A stretch of 32,560 nt of DNA from Dictyobacter arantiisoli (GCF_008326305.1 NZ_BIXY01000086.1:1-32560); one strand, 5' to 3'. Positions 1 to 8,179 are shown, counted from the stretch's first letter. Made by a program: numbers and translations. The notes: generated from the letters alone by a model not told the origin.

Positions 1-94
1 ACCGGTGATGTTACCACGTCGTAGTACAGCAAGTGTAGGGATTATCTAGATAATCCCTACACTTGCTGTACTACGACGTGGTAACATCACCGGT
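1..94. other. Hairpin telomere / protelomerase target palindrome, left end
   Basis: Bases 1-94 are a perfect inverted repeat with its centre between 47 and 48 (core GGGATTATCTAGATAATCCC) and outer arms ending in the self-complementary ACCGGT. Such a long perfect palindrome at the end of an assembled linear contig is what results when reads pass around a covalently closed hairpin. The real left end is therefore at about 48, and 1-47 are the complementary strand. It is also the expected substrate of the protelomerase encoded at 30191-31915: replication produces the full palindrome, which the enzyme cuts and reseals. Confidence 0.93.
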
Positions 95-331
95 GTGTAC
101 ATGTTACTGTCAGGTGGTAAAGTGTACATCATGGGTATGTTACTGCGTAGTAGGGTGTACATCATGGGTAAAGTACATAATATATGGCACGATGGTACTA
201 TGTACACTTCCATATGGGTGCACATCACCTATATTGTATAGATATAATGAGTGTACATAACCGTGTTGTGTACTCATTATACATAGGATACCTACCTGTA
301 CAAAGCATTAGGGTGCACATAACCACACAGT
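48..331 (+). repeat. Terminal inverted repeat, left copy
   Basis: Bases 48-331 match the reverse complement of 32234-32552. The first ~75 bp are identical. The rest is highly similar, with scattered substitutions and one ~30-bp stretch present only on the right. Shared landmarks include CATATGGGTGCACATCACC, CACGATNGTACTATGTACAC and GGATACCTACCTGTACAAAG. The interior is dominated by a degenerate motif GTGYACATMACC (for example near 95, 116, 151, 219, 252 and 313). Small overlapping ORFs here are not credible genes. Confidence 0.9.
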
Positions 332-1294
332 ATGAGTATACATAACTGGTAAGCAAGTGCTTATAAATACACATAACCGATGAGTACAAATGAACATCAC
401 AGGAAGTGCGGTCTTCTTTTTTTGTAACTACTGTAATTATACGTACTGGTGTGTGTAATTAACAAGTACGGACTATCACGTGATGCGAACAATAATGTTA
501 CGTCAAGAAAATGCTGCATGACACGTGATATATGGAGCACTGCACTTGCACGTTTTTATAAGTGATCATTTTATATAGATAGCTCACAACTTACAATTAT
601 AAAAAATCGATATGACAACCCAGCACACACCAAAGGGAAAGATCGAACCTATGGTTAGTTGTGGTCATTTTATATAAAATACTCACAACTTATTTGTGCC
701 CGCTCGCGGAGTCGGCGTTCGTGGTGGGCTGCCCTGGTAGATAGGCTATATCAACTACCCATAGGCGCTCATTGACCTTCTCCCTGCACCAGAGCAGCAT
801 AAGTCACGTGACGATTGGATAAATGGCTGTGCTTACTTGTATGGGACTTGTATGCCTCTCTCTTTTAGGAATGAGAGCCAATCACCGCGTACAATATGCG
901 TCCTGCATATTGTACGCCAGAGGTGCAATAAGATTTTGCACGATTCCCCCATCCGACACTGACCAACCCACCCGACCCATACAACCCATGATGCACTTCT
1001 AGAAAGGCCCATAGAGGCACTGGTGAGAGTGGGAGCCCGTTCAAGCAGAGCTTAAACTAGTGTTGGGCTCTCCTCTCTCATCAATGTCTCTTACCTCTCT
1101 AGCATAGTGGATGAGAGCAAGCACAAACACCGAATTCTTGATCCAGGCAGGATACAGCGAAGTTTAAAGGCGTAGAACTTTCCATCTGTACTCTTTCGTA
1201 CTATGCCTCATAAGCGTATTTTGTATTTAAAACCATCTATGTGATACACTTTATCCAAAAGTGCTCGTCATCCATGCGATGGAAAGGAAAAGGA
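332..1294. other. Left non-coding region with hairpins
   Basis: There is no convincing gene in nearly 1 kb. The region holds an AT-rich direct repeat (563-593 and 661-692, sharing TCATTTTATATA and CTCACAACTTA). It also holds the palindrome TCACGTGA at 476-483 and several hairpins: 857-878 (CTCTC/GAGAG), a perfect 13-bp stem at 887-899/905-917, GTGCAA/TTGCAC at about 923-940, and a GC-rich stem at 1033-1070. A structured transcript or an origin-proximal control region is possible. No known RNA family was recognised. Confidence 0.6.
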
Positions 1295-1975
1295 ATGAAT
1301 GTTGTGACCTTGTGGGCGATCTTGTTCATTGCCGCTTGTCTCTTAATACTGAGTGGGATTTGGTTGCAACGCCATCAGAAATGCCCACGGTGCCAACAAC
1401 GAACAAAAATCAAACACTCCTACTGCCCGCAGTGTGGGACCTGGATGCATGAAGATGAAGAGCTTGTACCAATAAAGAGAGCAACGCCTTATCCTCGTAA
1501 CACAACCATTATAAAGACACCTCCACCTGATGCAAGTCGGGGTGACTCCTCAGATCAGTTTTGGACTCCCCCTCCCCCACTACGGCGCACCAGGGTTACC
1601 AGGAGAATGGGTAGAGTCGACCTTTCACCCTCCTATCGACAAAGCACGAGCGTTCACTTTTCCAGAAGTAGTGGGAGGGTTGACCCGAATGCTTCCTCCC
1701 ACATCATAAGATATAGAACACAAAGTATTCCTCGCGCTTCTTCCTTCGATGATTCCGTGCGGCTCAAATCAACGCCTCGCTCAACCCGCATTGCCTTTGA
1801 AGATGATATACCTACTATGCCTCGTAGCTCTAAGAGAAGTATGATTACGCTCAGACCAAGTTATCTCAAGTGTTCCTCGTGCCGAGCAACCGTCAACCAG
1901 CTTGATGATTTTTGTGGGAACTGTGGTGAGAAACTACAAAGCGTTGATGCCGATGATGAAATGGCGCTTGAATAG
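1295..1975 (+). CDS. Membrane-anchored double zinc-ribbon protein
   Basis: The protein is 226 aa from the ATG at 1295, chosen because GGAAAGGAAAAGGA lies directly upstream; an in-frame ATG at 1241 would add 18 residues. One N-terminal membrane helix (about residues 3-24) is followed by a zinc ribbon with CPRC and CPQC pairs (about 30-53). A long basic, Ser/Arg/Pro-rich disordered segment follows, and then a second ribbon near the C-terminus with CSSC and CGNC pairs. Zinc ribbons on both sides of a disordered linker suggest a scaffold or nucleic-acid-binding role at the membrane, but I recognise no specific family. It is the first gene inside the left telomere and converges with the next gene. 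Confidence 0.75.
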   Translation: MNVVTLWAILFIAACLLILSGIWLQRHQKCPRCQQRTKIKHSYCPQCGTWMHEDEELVPIKRATPYPRNTTIIKTPPPDASRGDSSDQFWTPPPPLRRTRVTRRMGRVDLSPSYRQSTSVHFSRSSGRVDPNASSHIIRYRTQSIPRASSFDDSVRLKSTPRSTRIAFEDDIPTMPRSSKRSMITLRPSYLKCSSCRATVNQLDDFCGNCGEKLQSVDADDEMALE

Positions 1976-1989
1976 AACCAAGAAAAGTG

Positions 1990-2421
1990 CTAGAAATCGT
2001 TCAATTCATCATTAGACTGTGCAATGGTATCCTGGTGCGCCGTCCAATAGGCATCAAATTCTTTGATGTCCTGCTCGCTCATGCCAAGGGCTTTTAGCCG
2101 CGCTGAATAATCAATCTGGAGGTCCTCATATCGTTTGATATAGTACTGCTTGTCTTCTTCCAATCGGTCGACGCGCCTTTGTTCCTCTTCAAGATCAGAT
2201 ATCCGTTCCTGGAGACGAAGTTCGATCCACTTGTATCGTTCAACCAGCACACTATATGCGGCTTTCCAGTAGGGTTCGGCTATCATGTCAGCGTCGTGTT
2301 TCATCTGCTTATGCCACAGATAGTGGCGCTGTTTACATTGGTTCGAACAAAACTCACGCCGTCGATGGCCTTTAGACTGTGGTTCAGGCAAAGGTTTATC
2401 ACACCACACGCAGGTCCTCAT
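1990..2421 (-). CDS. Zinc-finger / coiled-coil protein
   Basis: The protein is 143 aa. I start at the ATG at 2421 because GGAGGAGGGT precedes it; an ATG at 2457 would add 12 residues without a better site. The N-terminus has CVWC and a downstream FCSNQCKQR motif (about residues 3-33), a CxxC...CxxxC zinc finger. A charged coiled coil follows (about 60-110) and then an acidic tail. The same finger type (RRYCSDACKQ) occurs in the protein at 23452-24030, so the two are probably paralogous at the N-terminus. The role is unknown; DNA or RNA binding is likely. It ends 14 bp from the convergent gene. Confidence 0.75.
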   Translation of the reverse strand: MRTCVWCDKPLPEPQSKGHRRREFCSNQCKQRHYLWHKQMKHDADMIAEPYWKAAYSVLVERYKWIELRLQERISDLEEEQRRVDRLEEDKQYYIKRYEDLQIDYSARLKALGMSEQDIKEFDAYWTAHQDTIAQSNDELNDF

Positions 2422-2453
2422 ACCCTCCTCCTCTGTGCCCAGACGATCAAAAA

Positions 2454-2467
2454 TCACGTGACGATTG
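2454..2467. promoter_or_regulatory. Repeated palindromic site TCACGTGACGATTG
   Basis: This 14-bp sequence lies 33 bp upstream of the start at 2421 and recurs exactly at 804-817 in the left non-coding region. It contains the palindrome TCACGTGA. An operator shared by two transcription units is the simplest reading; no regulator has been identified. Confidence 0.4.
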
Positions 2468-2588
2468 TAGGATCTCCCTCACGAAGTATACGACATTGTT
2501 TTTACGGGAATTCATCGATGACTATGCCCCCTGGGAAGAGAGCCTCTCCGCCCGCTCCTCAAGCTCGTTGAGAGCCCAGGACGCAAAG

Positions 2589-2622
2589 ACAAAAGGTACG
2601 AAGTGTACTTCGTACCTTTTGT
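2589..2622. promoter_or_regulatory. Perfect 15-bp-stem hairpin between divergent genes
   Basis: Arms ACAAAAGGTACGAAG (2589-2603) and its exact complement (2608-2622) flank a 4-base loop. It lies in the 320-bp gap between the divergent genes at 2421 and 2742. It has no proper T-tract, so a protein-binding palindrome fits better than a terminator. Confidence 0.5.
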
Positions 2623-2741
2623 ACTTTCCCTTCCCGTGTCCTTCCCGCTTTTCAGAGGGATTTACTTGTTGAGATTGTCTATAAGGGAATATACTATATA
2701 GAATGATCACAACTTTTGTTCATCGCACAAAGGAGCGCACC

Positions 2742-3794
2742 ATGCCACGACCACGCACAGAGCGAGGCCCCCGCAAGATCGAGGAAAGTAGAACCGGGCG
2801 CGTCTGGTGGAAACCAGGAGAGCCACATCCCCTCGATGCCCTCGATGAGGAACTGACCACCCTGCGCGACCAATTACCAGCAGAGATCGAGGCGCTCCTG
2901 CTGGCCGCCCACCAGACCCAGCAACACCTGGAGGCCTTGCAGCAGATTGAGCAGGCAGACGATCCCACAGAGGCATTCACGGCTGCCGATCATCTCGCCG
3001 CTCGCGCTGTCATCGAGCGTTTCCACAATCGAAAGCATGAACACCATCTGCGCACCATCTTCGCCATCCAACGGCGCAAGCGGCTCATGGGAAGATTGCA
3101 GGCGATCCGCGCTGCGCTCGACCTGGCGAATGGACTCTTGAGCGAGGATGAAACACTCTCCGAAGAATTCCTCACCACCTGGCGAGAGAAAACAGTGGAG
3201 CCGATGGAACCAGAGCCGGAACCTGGAGTGGAACTGGAGCTGGAACGGACTGTGGAGCCAGAGCCAGAGCCAGAGCCGGAGCCAGCGGAGCCAGAGCCAG
3301 AACCAGAGGGAACAGAAGAGATCCAGGGGGTTGTCTTGTCACGAGAGGAGCTACGGGTCCAACATCTGGATGAACCACTGACACCCCTGGTAGGATCGGT
3401 GGAACAGTCCCGGCAGCTCCTCCGCGCATTCGAGGCACAGTTGCCCGCCTTACGATCTGGCCTGGTCGCGGGCAACGGCTGGATCGAGATCTTTTACGTT
3501 CCCAAGCGACACTATAAAAAGGAGGTGATTGCCTACGGCTCGGCCTGGGCCCATCATCTCGAACACGGCCGTCCTCTCTCCCCGGAAGTGGAGCAGGCCA
3601 TTGATCCTCGCGTCGCCGCCTGCATCCGCCAGAACAGCCCCTTCCCAAAAGAGCTGCGCGATCTGGTCTACGACATTACCCGGGTTGGTCCCTACGCCAA
3701 ATATCGCTGGAGGGAACACAAGCGGATCTACACCGTCTCGCTCGGCCTGCTCAACGACTATCCAGAGTATCCCTTCACCCCGGCAGGGTTCTAA
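2742..3794 (+). CDS. Uncharacterised 350-aa protein with EP-repeat linker
   Basis: The ATG at 2742 is preceded by AAAGGAG at good spacing, so I prefer it to the ATG at 2703. Residues about 25-140 are helical and charged (coiled-coil-like, rich in E, Q, R, H). A Glu-Pro low-complexity linker follows (about 155-200, with EPEPEPEPEP runs). The C-terminal domain of about 130 aa has motifs such as GNGWIEIFYVP and YAKYRWREHKRIYTVSLG. The EP linker separates two folded parts. Base composition is more GC-rich than in the subtelomere. I recognise no family. Confidence 0.75.
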   Translation: MPRPRTERGPRKIEESRTGRVWWKPGEPHPLDALDEELTTLRDQLPAEIEALLLAAHQTQQHLEALQQIEQADDPTEAFTAADHLAARAVIERFHNRKHEHHLRTIFAIQRRKRLMGRLQAIRAALDLANGLLSEDETLSEEFLTTWREKTVEPMEPEPEPGVELELERTVEPEPEPEPEPAEPEPEPEGTEEIQGVVLSREELRVQHLDEPLTPLVGSVEQSRQLLRAFEAQLPALRSGLVAGNGWIEIFYVPKRHYKKEVIAYGSAWAHHLEHGRPLSPEVEQAIDPRVAACIRQNSPFPKELRDLVYDITRVGPYAKYRWREHKRIYTVSLGLLNDYPEYPFTPAGF

Positions 3795-3803
3795 CAAGAG
3801 AAA

Positions 3804-3834
3804 GAAGCCCCCAGAGGAGACAACGGTGGGCTTC
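3804..3834 (+). terminator. Stem-loop downstream of the 350-aa gene
   Basis: GAAGCCC (3804-3810) pairs with GGGCTTC (3828-3834) 10 bp after the stop codon. There is no T-tract, so termination is uncertain. Confidence 0.4.
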
Positions 3835-4034
3835 CCCTCTGCAAAACTGGCTCTCTCTGGCCCCCTTTCGAAAATCACCGCAAAGCATCAGGGCAACCTT
3901 GAGAACGAGGTCAATTTATGCCCTGCTTCAGCAGTTTGCGCCCATGGAATACGCATGATCAATCAATTTAAAATGCAAAAGTGCATCCGAAAATCCTTCC
4001 GTGTCAGGGGGCAAATATCGATTTTCGAAAAAGC

Positions 4035-4063
4035 TTGACCAGAGCACCCAAATCGCGTATAAC
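4035..4063 (+). promoter_or_regulatory. Promoter in CRISPR leader
   Basis: TTGACC (4035-4040), a 17-bp spacer and TATAAC (4058-4063) point toward the array, ending 92 bp before the first repeat. The surrounding 3840-4155 segment has no credible gene and sits next to the well-conserved end of the array, as a leader should. Confidence 0.6.
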
Positions 4064-4155
4064 AAGAGAGAACACATCGCTCTCAGAGGCCAAAATAAGG
4101 CCCTTGAACAGACGACAGGTCATATTTGCCAAAGCAAGCCCTCACGCAACCCTCG

Positions 4156-5438
4156 GTTGCAGAGGCTTCGATCCGTTTCAGGATACTGTAAGGCTGGGGA
4201 CAGCAAGGGGGCGATCCGTTGCCACGCGGTTGCAGAGGCTTCGATCCGTTTCAGGATACTGTAAGTCTGAATCAGTTTGCCGAAACTGGCATCAGGTAGG
4301 GGTTGCAGAGGCTTCGATCCGTTTCAGGATACTGTAAGCGCATGTGATCTGTGAAACGGGAGCGCTGCCCTGGTGTTGCAGAGGCTTCGATCCGTTTCAG
4401 GATACTGTAAGAAGAGAACTCCATTCATCCGCATCTGTTCATTGCTTTGTTGCAGAGGCTTCGATCCGTTTCAGGATACTGTAAGTCGGGCAAACGGAAC
4501 ATGTAATTATAATTGCTTTGTTGCAGAGGCTTCGATCCGTTTCAGGATACTGTAAGTGCCGGGAATGCGCGGATCATGTTCTTGACCTGGCTGTTGCAGA
4601 GGCTTCGATCCGTTTCAGGATACTGTAAGTTTGCTTTTCGACCTTGTGTGCTCTTGCGTTCTTTTTGTTGCAGAGGCTTCGATCCGTTTCAGGATACTGT
4701 AAGAGGTCATACAATTGCTTATGCGCTTCTTTGCGCACTGTTGCAGAGGCTTCGATCCGTTTGAGGATACTGTAAGACGGTTTGAGCCCAATGGCTAAAT
4801 GTTCCCTGATTATGTTGCAGAGGCTTCGATCCGTTTGAGGATACTGTAAGTTCTAAGCACTGTAGAGGTAATATAGACTGTCTATAGTTGCAGAGGCTTC
4901 GATCCGTTTCAGGATACTGTAAGATCGATAAAGACCTGATCGCCGAGTTCACCAAGATGTGTTGCAGAGGCTTCGATCCGTTTCAGGATACTGTAAGAGA
5001 TCACTGCCGCGCACGAGCTGTAAATGCGGATCAAGTTGCAGAGGCTTCGATCCGTTTCAGGATACTGTAAGCTCACGCCAACAATAGTAGCGGCCGTTAG
5101 CCGCAAGGTTGCAGAGGCTTCGATCCGTTTGAGGATACTGTAAGAGGGCGTCAGCGATCTTGTCGATAAAGGCTAGGTGAGTTGCAGAGGGCTCGATCCG
5201 TTTCAGGATATTGTAAGTTCTTCATAAAATGGCGGAGCTCGTGGAGCAAAGGTGTTACAGAGGCTTCGATCCTCTTCAGGATACTGCAAGACATTTACCG
5301 TCTCGAATGATGTGCTTGTTGGCACATAGTTACAGAGGACTCGATCCGCTTCAGGATACTGCAAGAAGATCATCGATCACCAAGACCTCTACACTTAATA
5401 TGTTACAGAGGGTTCGATCCGTCTGAGGATAGCGCAAA
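4156..5438 (+). CRISPR. CRISPR array, 18 repeats / 17 spacers, no cas genes in window
   Basis: The repeat is 37 bp, beginning GTTGCAGAGGCTTCG and ending GGATACTGTAAG. Copies start at 4156, 4229, 4302, 4375, 4449, 4520, 4593, 4667, 4740, 4814, 4887, 4961, 5035, 5108, 5181, 5254, 5329 and 5402. Spacers are 34-38 bp and all different. Repeats 1-8 are identical; 9, 10 and 14 carry one change (TTTGAGG); 15-18 are increasingly degenerate. The oldest end is therefore on the right, the leader on the left, and transcription is on the plus strand. Inside the repeat, ATCC and GGAT can form a short stem. I could not assign a type. No cas1, cas2 or effector gene is present, so the array would need host proteins. 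Confidence 0.96.
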
Positions 5439-5441
5439 AAG

Positions 5442-5495
5442 ATGCGGGATGATCTCTTTCATTTTCCTGGTCTTAAACTCTCATCCCGCATTTTT
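5442..5495. terminator. Bidirectional terminator between CRISPR array and partition genes
   Basis: ATGCGGGATGA (5442-5452) pairs perfectly with TCATCCCGCAT (5481-5491), followed by TTTTT. The other strand also ends in a T-run (complement of AAAAA at 5436-5440). It can terminate both the array transcript and the convergent partition operon. Confidence 0.75.
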
Positions 5496-5514
5496 CCCCA
5501 ATGAGAACAGCCCC

Positions 5515-5934
5515 TTAGAAGAGATCATCTAATGAGGCATGTTCAATCAGGCGCCGCATAATCTCATTGGCACTAATTTTCTTTCCAACACGCCGCTTAT
5601 AGGCTCGACGTAAATCCTCTAGTTTATCATCCTGACTTGGCCGCAAATACAGGCTTAATTCAATCGTTGCTTTCTCTCCTAGTTCCACATCACTATCGTT
5701 ATCCCCTAATACCGTTTTACCGTTATACCTTGATACATCTTTACCCTTATGCTCTGATAGTGGCTTAGCGCTATCTCCTGATACCATTTTACCGTTATAC
5801 TCTGATACTGTTTTACTCTTTTCCTCTGTTGCCGTTCTATCGTTCTCTCCTGATGCTGGCTTCTCGTTGTTGAGGCCGGGTGCAGGAGGAATATTTTGGC
5901 CGAGCAAGGGATTGACTGGTGGTTGTTTTGGCAT
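5515..5934 (-). CDS. Putative ribbon-helix-helix centromere-binding partner of ParA
   Basis: The protein is 139 aa from the ATG at 5934, 9 nt from AGGAGG; an ATG at 5940, overlapping the parA stop, adds two residues. The first ~90 residues are low-complexity with repeats of the kind SEYNGKMVSGDSAK. The C-terminal ~50 residues (IELSLYLRPSQDDKLEDLRRAYKRR, then SANEIMRRLIEHA) fit a short strand plus two helices, as in CopG/ParB-like RHH proteins. Its position directly behind parA supports a ParB/ParG-type role. The repeated DNA in the middle of the gene matches the iterons upstream of parA, so the low-complexity protein segment may be a by-product of centromere sites. [Motif quoted in parts only.]. 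Confidence 0.72.
   Translation of the reverse strand: MPKQPPVNPLLGQNIPPAPGLNNEKPASGENDRTATEEKSKTVSEYNGKMVSGDSAKPLSEHKGKDVSRYNGKTVLGDNDSDVELGEKATIELSLYLRPSQDDKLEDLRRAYKRRVGKKISANEIMRRLIEHASLDDLF
5701..5835 (-). repeat. Iteron-like repeats inside the ParA-partner gene
   Basis: On the minus strand this segment holds repeated GGTAAAATGGTATCAGGAG, GGTAAAACGGTATTAGGGG, AAAACAGTATCAGAG and related units about 20-25 bp apart. They share the core GGTAAAAYGGTATYAG with the region upstream of parA. Confidence 0.6.
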
Positions 5935-5936
5935 GA

Positions 5937-6704
5937 TCATGCACCTCCTTCACTGCGCTGGATGAACTCAGAAACCAATTGCGCATACGCATTTGCTCCG
6001 GTGGAGCCAGGTGCATAATTATAGATCGCCTCAGCCTCATCCGTTGCCATCTCAACTTTGACATTTTTGGGGATAACACTCGTAAACACTTTCGCTCCAA
6101 AATATTCACGAATTTGCTCCATGCGTGTTTGGCTTTTGCTTGTATGATCATCTAAAGCAATGACCACACCAAATATGCTATAGGTTCGTCCCGTTTGCTT
6201 TTGAATATCCGCAAGTTGTATTTCCAGGATGCGAATACCAAACATCGCAAACCAGGAAGGAGTTAATGGAACAACGAGGTGATCAGACGCAACCCAACAA
6301 TTCACGGTGATCAGCTCCGTATTAGGAGGCGTATCAATCAGGATATAATGATATCCACTCACGTTCTCAAGTGCTTTCTGTAAAATGGTTTCTCTTCCAA
6401 AGGCACTCGCCAGGGTGGTATTCGCATTGGACAACCACATGGACCCTGGCACGATATCCAGGTTCTCAAATTTTGTTCTCTGGATCACTTCGCTCACTGG
6501 CCTGCGATCCATCATCACCTCATAAAAGGTTCCCGCTTTCGCCTCCTGGGCTCCTCCTAACAAAGCTAATGTTGCATTACATTGATGATCAGCATCAATG
6601 ACGAGCACTCTTCGACCGGTCTGCGCCAGGCCATGCGCAATGTTCACGGTCGTGGTCGTTTTGGTCACACCCCCCTTTATTGAGGTAAGGCAATATATTG
6701 GCAT
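5937..6704 (-). CDS. parA: ParA-type partition ATPase
   Basis: The protein is 255 aa. It carries the deviant Walker A motif KGGVTKTTTT (about residues 10-19), the Walker A' segment VLVIDADHQCNA (about 33-44) and the Walker B motif YILIDTPP. These mark the ParA/Soj/MinD family, whose members bind DNA non-specifically as ATP dimers and move plasmid copies with a centromere-binding partner. The small size without an N-terminal HTH fits the type Ib/short class. The start has AAGGAG at 9-nt spacing. It is translationally coupled to the small partner gene downstream (ATGA overlap). Confidence 0.92.
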   Translation of the reverse strand: MPIYCLTSIKGGVTKTTTTVNIAHGLAQTGRRVLVIDADHQCNATLALLGGAQEAKAGTFYEVMMDRRPVSEVIQRTKFENLDIVPGSMWLSNANTTLASAFGRETILQKALENVSGYHYILIDTPPNTELITVNCWVASDHLVVPLTPSWFAMFGIRILEIQLADIQKQTGRTYSIFGVVIALDDHTSKSQTRMEQIREYFGAKVFTSVIPKNVKVEMATDEAEAIYNYAPGSTGANAYAQLVSEFIQRSEGGA

Positions 6705-6730
6705 AAACTCAATCTCCTTCCATCCAGGGT

Positions 6731-6925
6731 ATCACGGTAAAATGCTATCAGAGCAATACTGTAAAAGAGTATAACGCAAAGAGGGGAAAACGGCAAAATG
6801 CTATCACTCTATTAAGGTAGAAAGACAAAAGGGTTTCATACTATAAGAGCAAAAAGGTATCCCTCTAAAAAGGTAGAAGTGAATACCACTTTCAAGGCAA
6901 AATGGTATTCCTCTATAACGGTATT
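6731..6925 (+). repeat. Iterons upstream of parA (putative centromere/operator)
   Basis: Imperfect repeats include GGTAAAATGCTATCAGAG (6737), GGCAAAATGCTATCACTC (6792), AAAAAGGTATCCCTC (about 6852) and GGCAAAATGGTATTCCTC (6896), interspersed with related AGGTAGAA units. They overlap the likely parA promoter and match repeats inside the partner gene. A parS/parC centromere that doubles as an operator is the likely role. Confidence 0.65.
6768..6796 (-). promoter_or_regulatory. Putative parA promoter
   Basis: On the minus strand TTGCCG (6791-6796), a 17-bp spacer and TATACT (6768-6773) lie 64 bp before the parA start, within the iterons. Autoregulation by the partner protein is plausible. Confidence 0.5.
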
Positions 6926-7018
6926 AAGCTCGCTATTCTGTCAAATAATGAGGGGGAACAGAATATTTGTATGAGCCTTTGGATCTCACTGATCAATCCG
7001 CGACGCTGCTTCGCATTC

Positions 7019-7090
7019 ACTTCTCCACAACGCCATGCTTCTTCTCCACAAATTATCCCCAAAACGCAAAGCACATCGGTGGATAAAAGG
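7019..7090. other. DnaA-box-like sites and short direct repeat
   Basis: TTATCCCCA (7053-7061) and, on the other strand, TTATCCACC (7078-7086) each differ by one base from the DnaA box TTATCCACA. CTTCTCCACAA occurs twice, about 21 bp apart. This may be an origin-proximal segment next to the partition genes, but the evidence is thin. Confidence 0.35.
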
Positions 7091-7327
7091 GTAGCCCCAA
7101 CCACAGCCATCCGGTACACTTTCCTTCATGAGAGAAACACTCAATTCGAGAGTGAGGGAGAAGTATCATGTCATCAATGGAAACACGCATGCCTCATAGC
7201 ACCATCAGACACCGCCCCATCTTCACGACACCACAAGTCACTCCGCTTGTATTGCGTGCCTCACTGCATCAACTTCCCGCCCTATCCTCGCCGGCCATCT
7301 CCATCGCCACGCAGGGGGCAAGGGAAG

Positions 7328-7414
7328 GTGACCGCATGCAACTGGGACGTGCCTTTCAGCCTGGGCATGCTGATCACTCTGGTCTTGCTCCTCTTCGGGC
7401 ATTTTATTGGGTAA
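7328..7414 (+). CDS. Possible 28-aa single-helix membrane peptide
   Basis: From a GTG at 7328, behind AAGGGAAG, the frame encodes a short peptide whose second half (GMLITLVLLLFGHFIG) is a good membrane helix. Competing overlapping frames exist, including one of 102 aa at 7168-7476 with a fair ribosome site, and I cannot decide between them. The rest of 6930-7330 shows no clear gene. Confidence 0.3.
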   Translation: MTACNWDVPFSLGMLITLVLLLFGHFIG

Positions 7415-7477
7415 AGGAAAAAGCGATCCTTGTTCAGGTTGCCTCCAACCAGGCGGCCTTCCCATATCAATCATGAG

Positions 7478-8179
7478 CTAGCTTGTACTCTCAGTATGCT
7501 GGGCCAACACATGCTGCCATGCCCGCTCGATCTCCGCAGGATGAGATCGCAGCAAATCATTCAGCCGCTGATGGTCAATGACATGTACCTCATTGCCTTG
7601 CCCACGCGGAGCGCGCAAGTTCTCATCAGCCACATGATCGATCCCATCGCGTGTCAGCGTCGAAGTTGTCACTATATAGCCGCTGTGCGCCCGATACCTG
7701 CGAATGGATGAACTGAACTCACGGACCTGACTGGATTTGACCGCATTGCCAAGCCGATACCGCTTCGCCTGGACGCAGACACGTCGAGAGAAGCGATCTT
7801 TTAACACGACATCGGTTCCTTTATCTCCAGTTTTGCCGCAGTGCCGGGCAAACGTATGTCCCAGATGTTCACCACCGATAATCACCGCTGCGGCAAAGAG
7901 CTCAAACTCAAAATCATTCAACTTGGCATGGGCCATCTGGGCTGTGGTTGGAATAGACAATCTGGATCGCACAGGCTCAGGGGGAGGAGTTACACGTACA
8001 ATGACACGAGAAGTTACCGCACGCTTCGTCCCTGATGAGCATACCAACGAGAGAAACACCAGGAGCAGAAGCGTCCCTCCTACGATGCTAAAGAAGGCAA
8101 GAACGGGAGAAATTGAGCGAACGACGACAAAGAGGAGAAACAGGGAAAGAGCCATCCACAACAGATACACATTTCGCAT
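7478..8179 (-). CDS. Membrane-anchored Mrr-type restriction endonuclease
   Basis: The protein is 233 aa. Two N-terminal membrane helices (about residues 5-20 and 26-47) precede a soluble domain of about 150 aa. That domain carries the Mrr/PD-(D/E)xK signature: GKTGDKGTDVVL (D123) followed by VCVQAKRY, whose QxK is the Mrr variant of ExK. Mrr_cat proteins cleave modified or foreign DNA; membrane-tethered versions are known but their role is poorly defined. The ATG is preceded by AAAGGAGGTGATCA, a full anti-Shine-Dalgarno match, so translation should be strong. It stands alone between the partition region and a divergent HTH gene. Confidence 0.85.
   Translation of the reverse strand: MRNVYLLWMALSLFLLFVVVRSISPVLAFFSIVGGTLLLLVFLSLVCSSGTKRAVTSRVIVRVTPPPEPVRSRLSIPTTAQMAHAKLNDFEFELFAAAVIIGGEHLGHTFARHCGKTGDKGTDVVLKDRFSRRVCVQAKRYRLGNAVKSSQVREFSSSIRRYRAHSGYIVTTSTLTRDGIDHVADENLRAPRGQGNEVHVIDHQRLNDLLRSHPAEIERAWQHVLAQHTESTS

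Noticed and set aside
4001-5426. ORFs of 60-118 aa with repeated RGFDPFQDTV or LQRLRSVSGYC-type peptides
   Set aside because: They are translations of the CRISPR repeat, not proteins.
7168-7476. 102-aa ORF with a fair ribosome site (GGAG, 7 nt)
   Set aside because: Composition is unlike a folded protein, it overlaps other open frames and ends 1 bp from the Mrr-like gene's stop. I could not choose it over the 28-aa membrane peptide frame.
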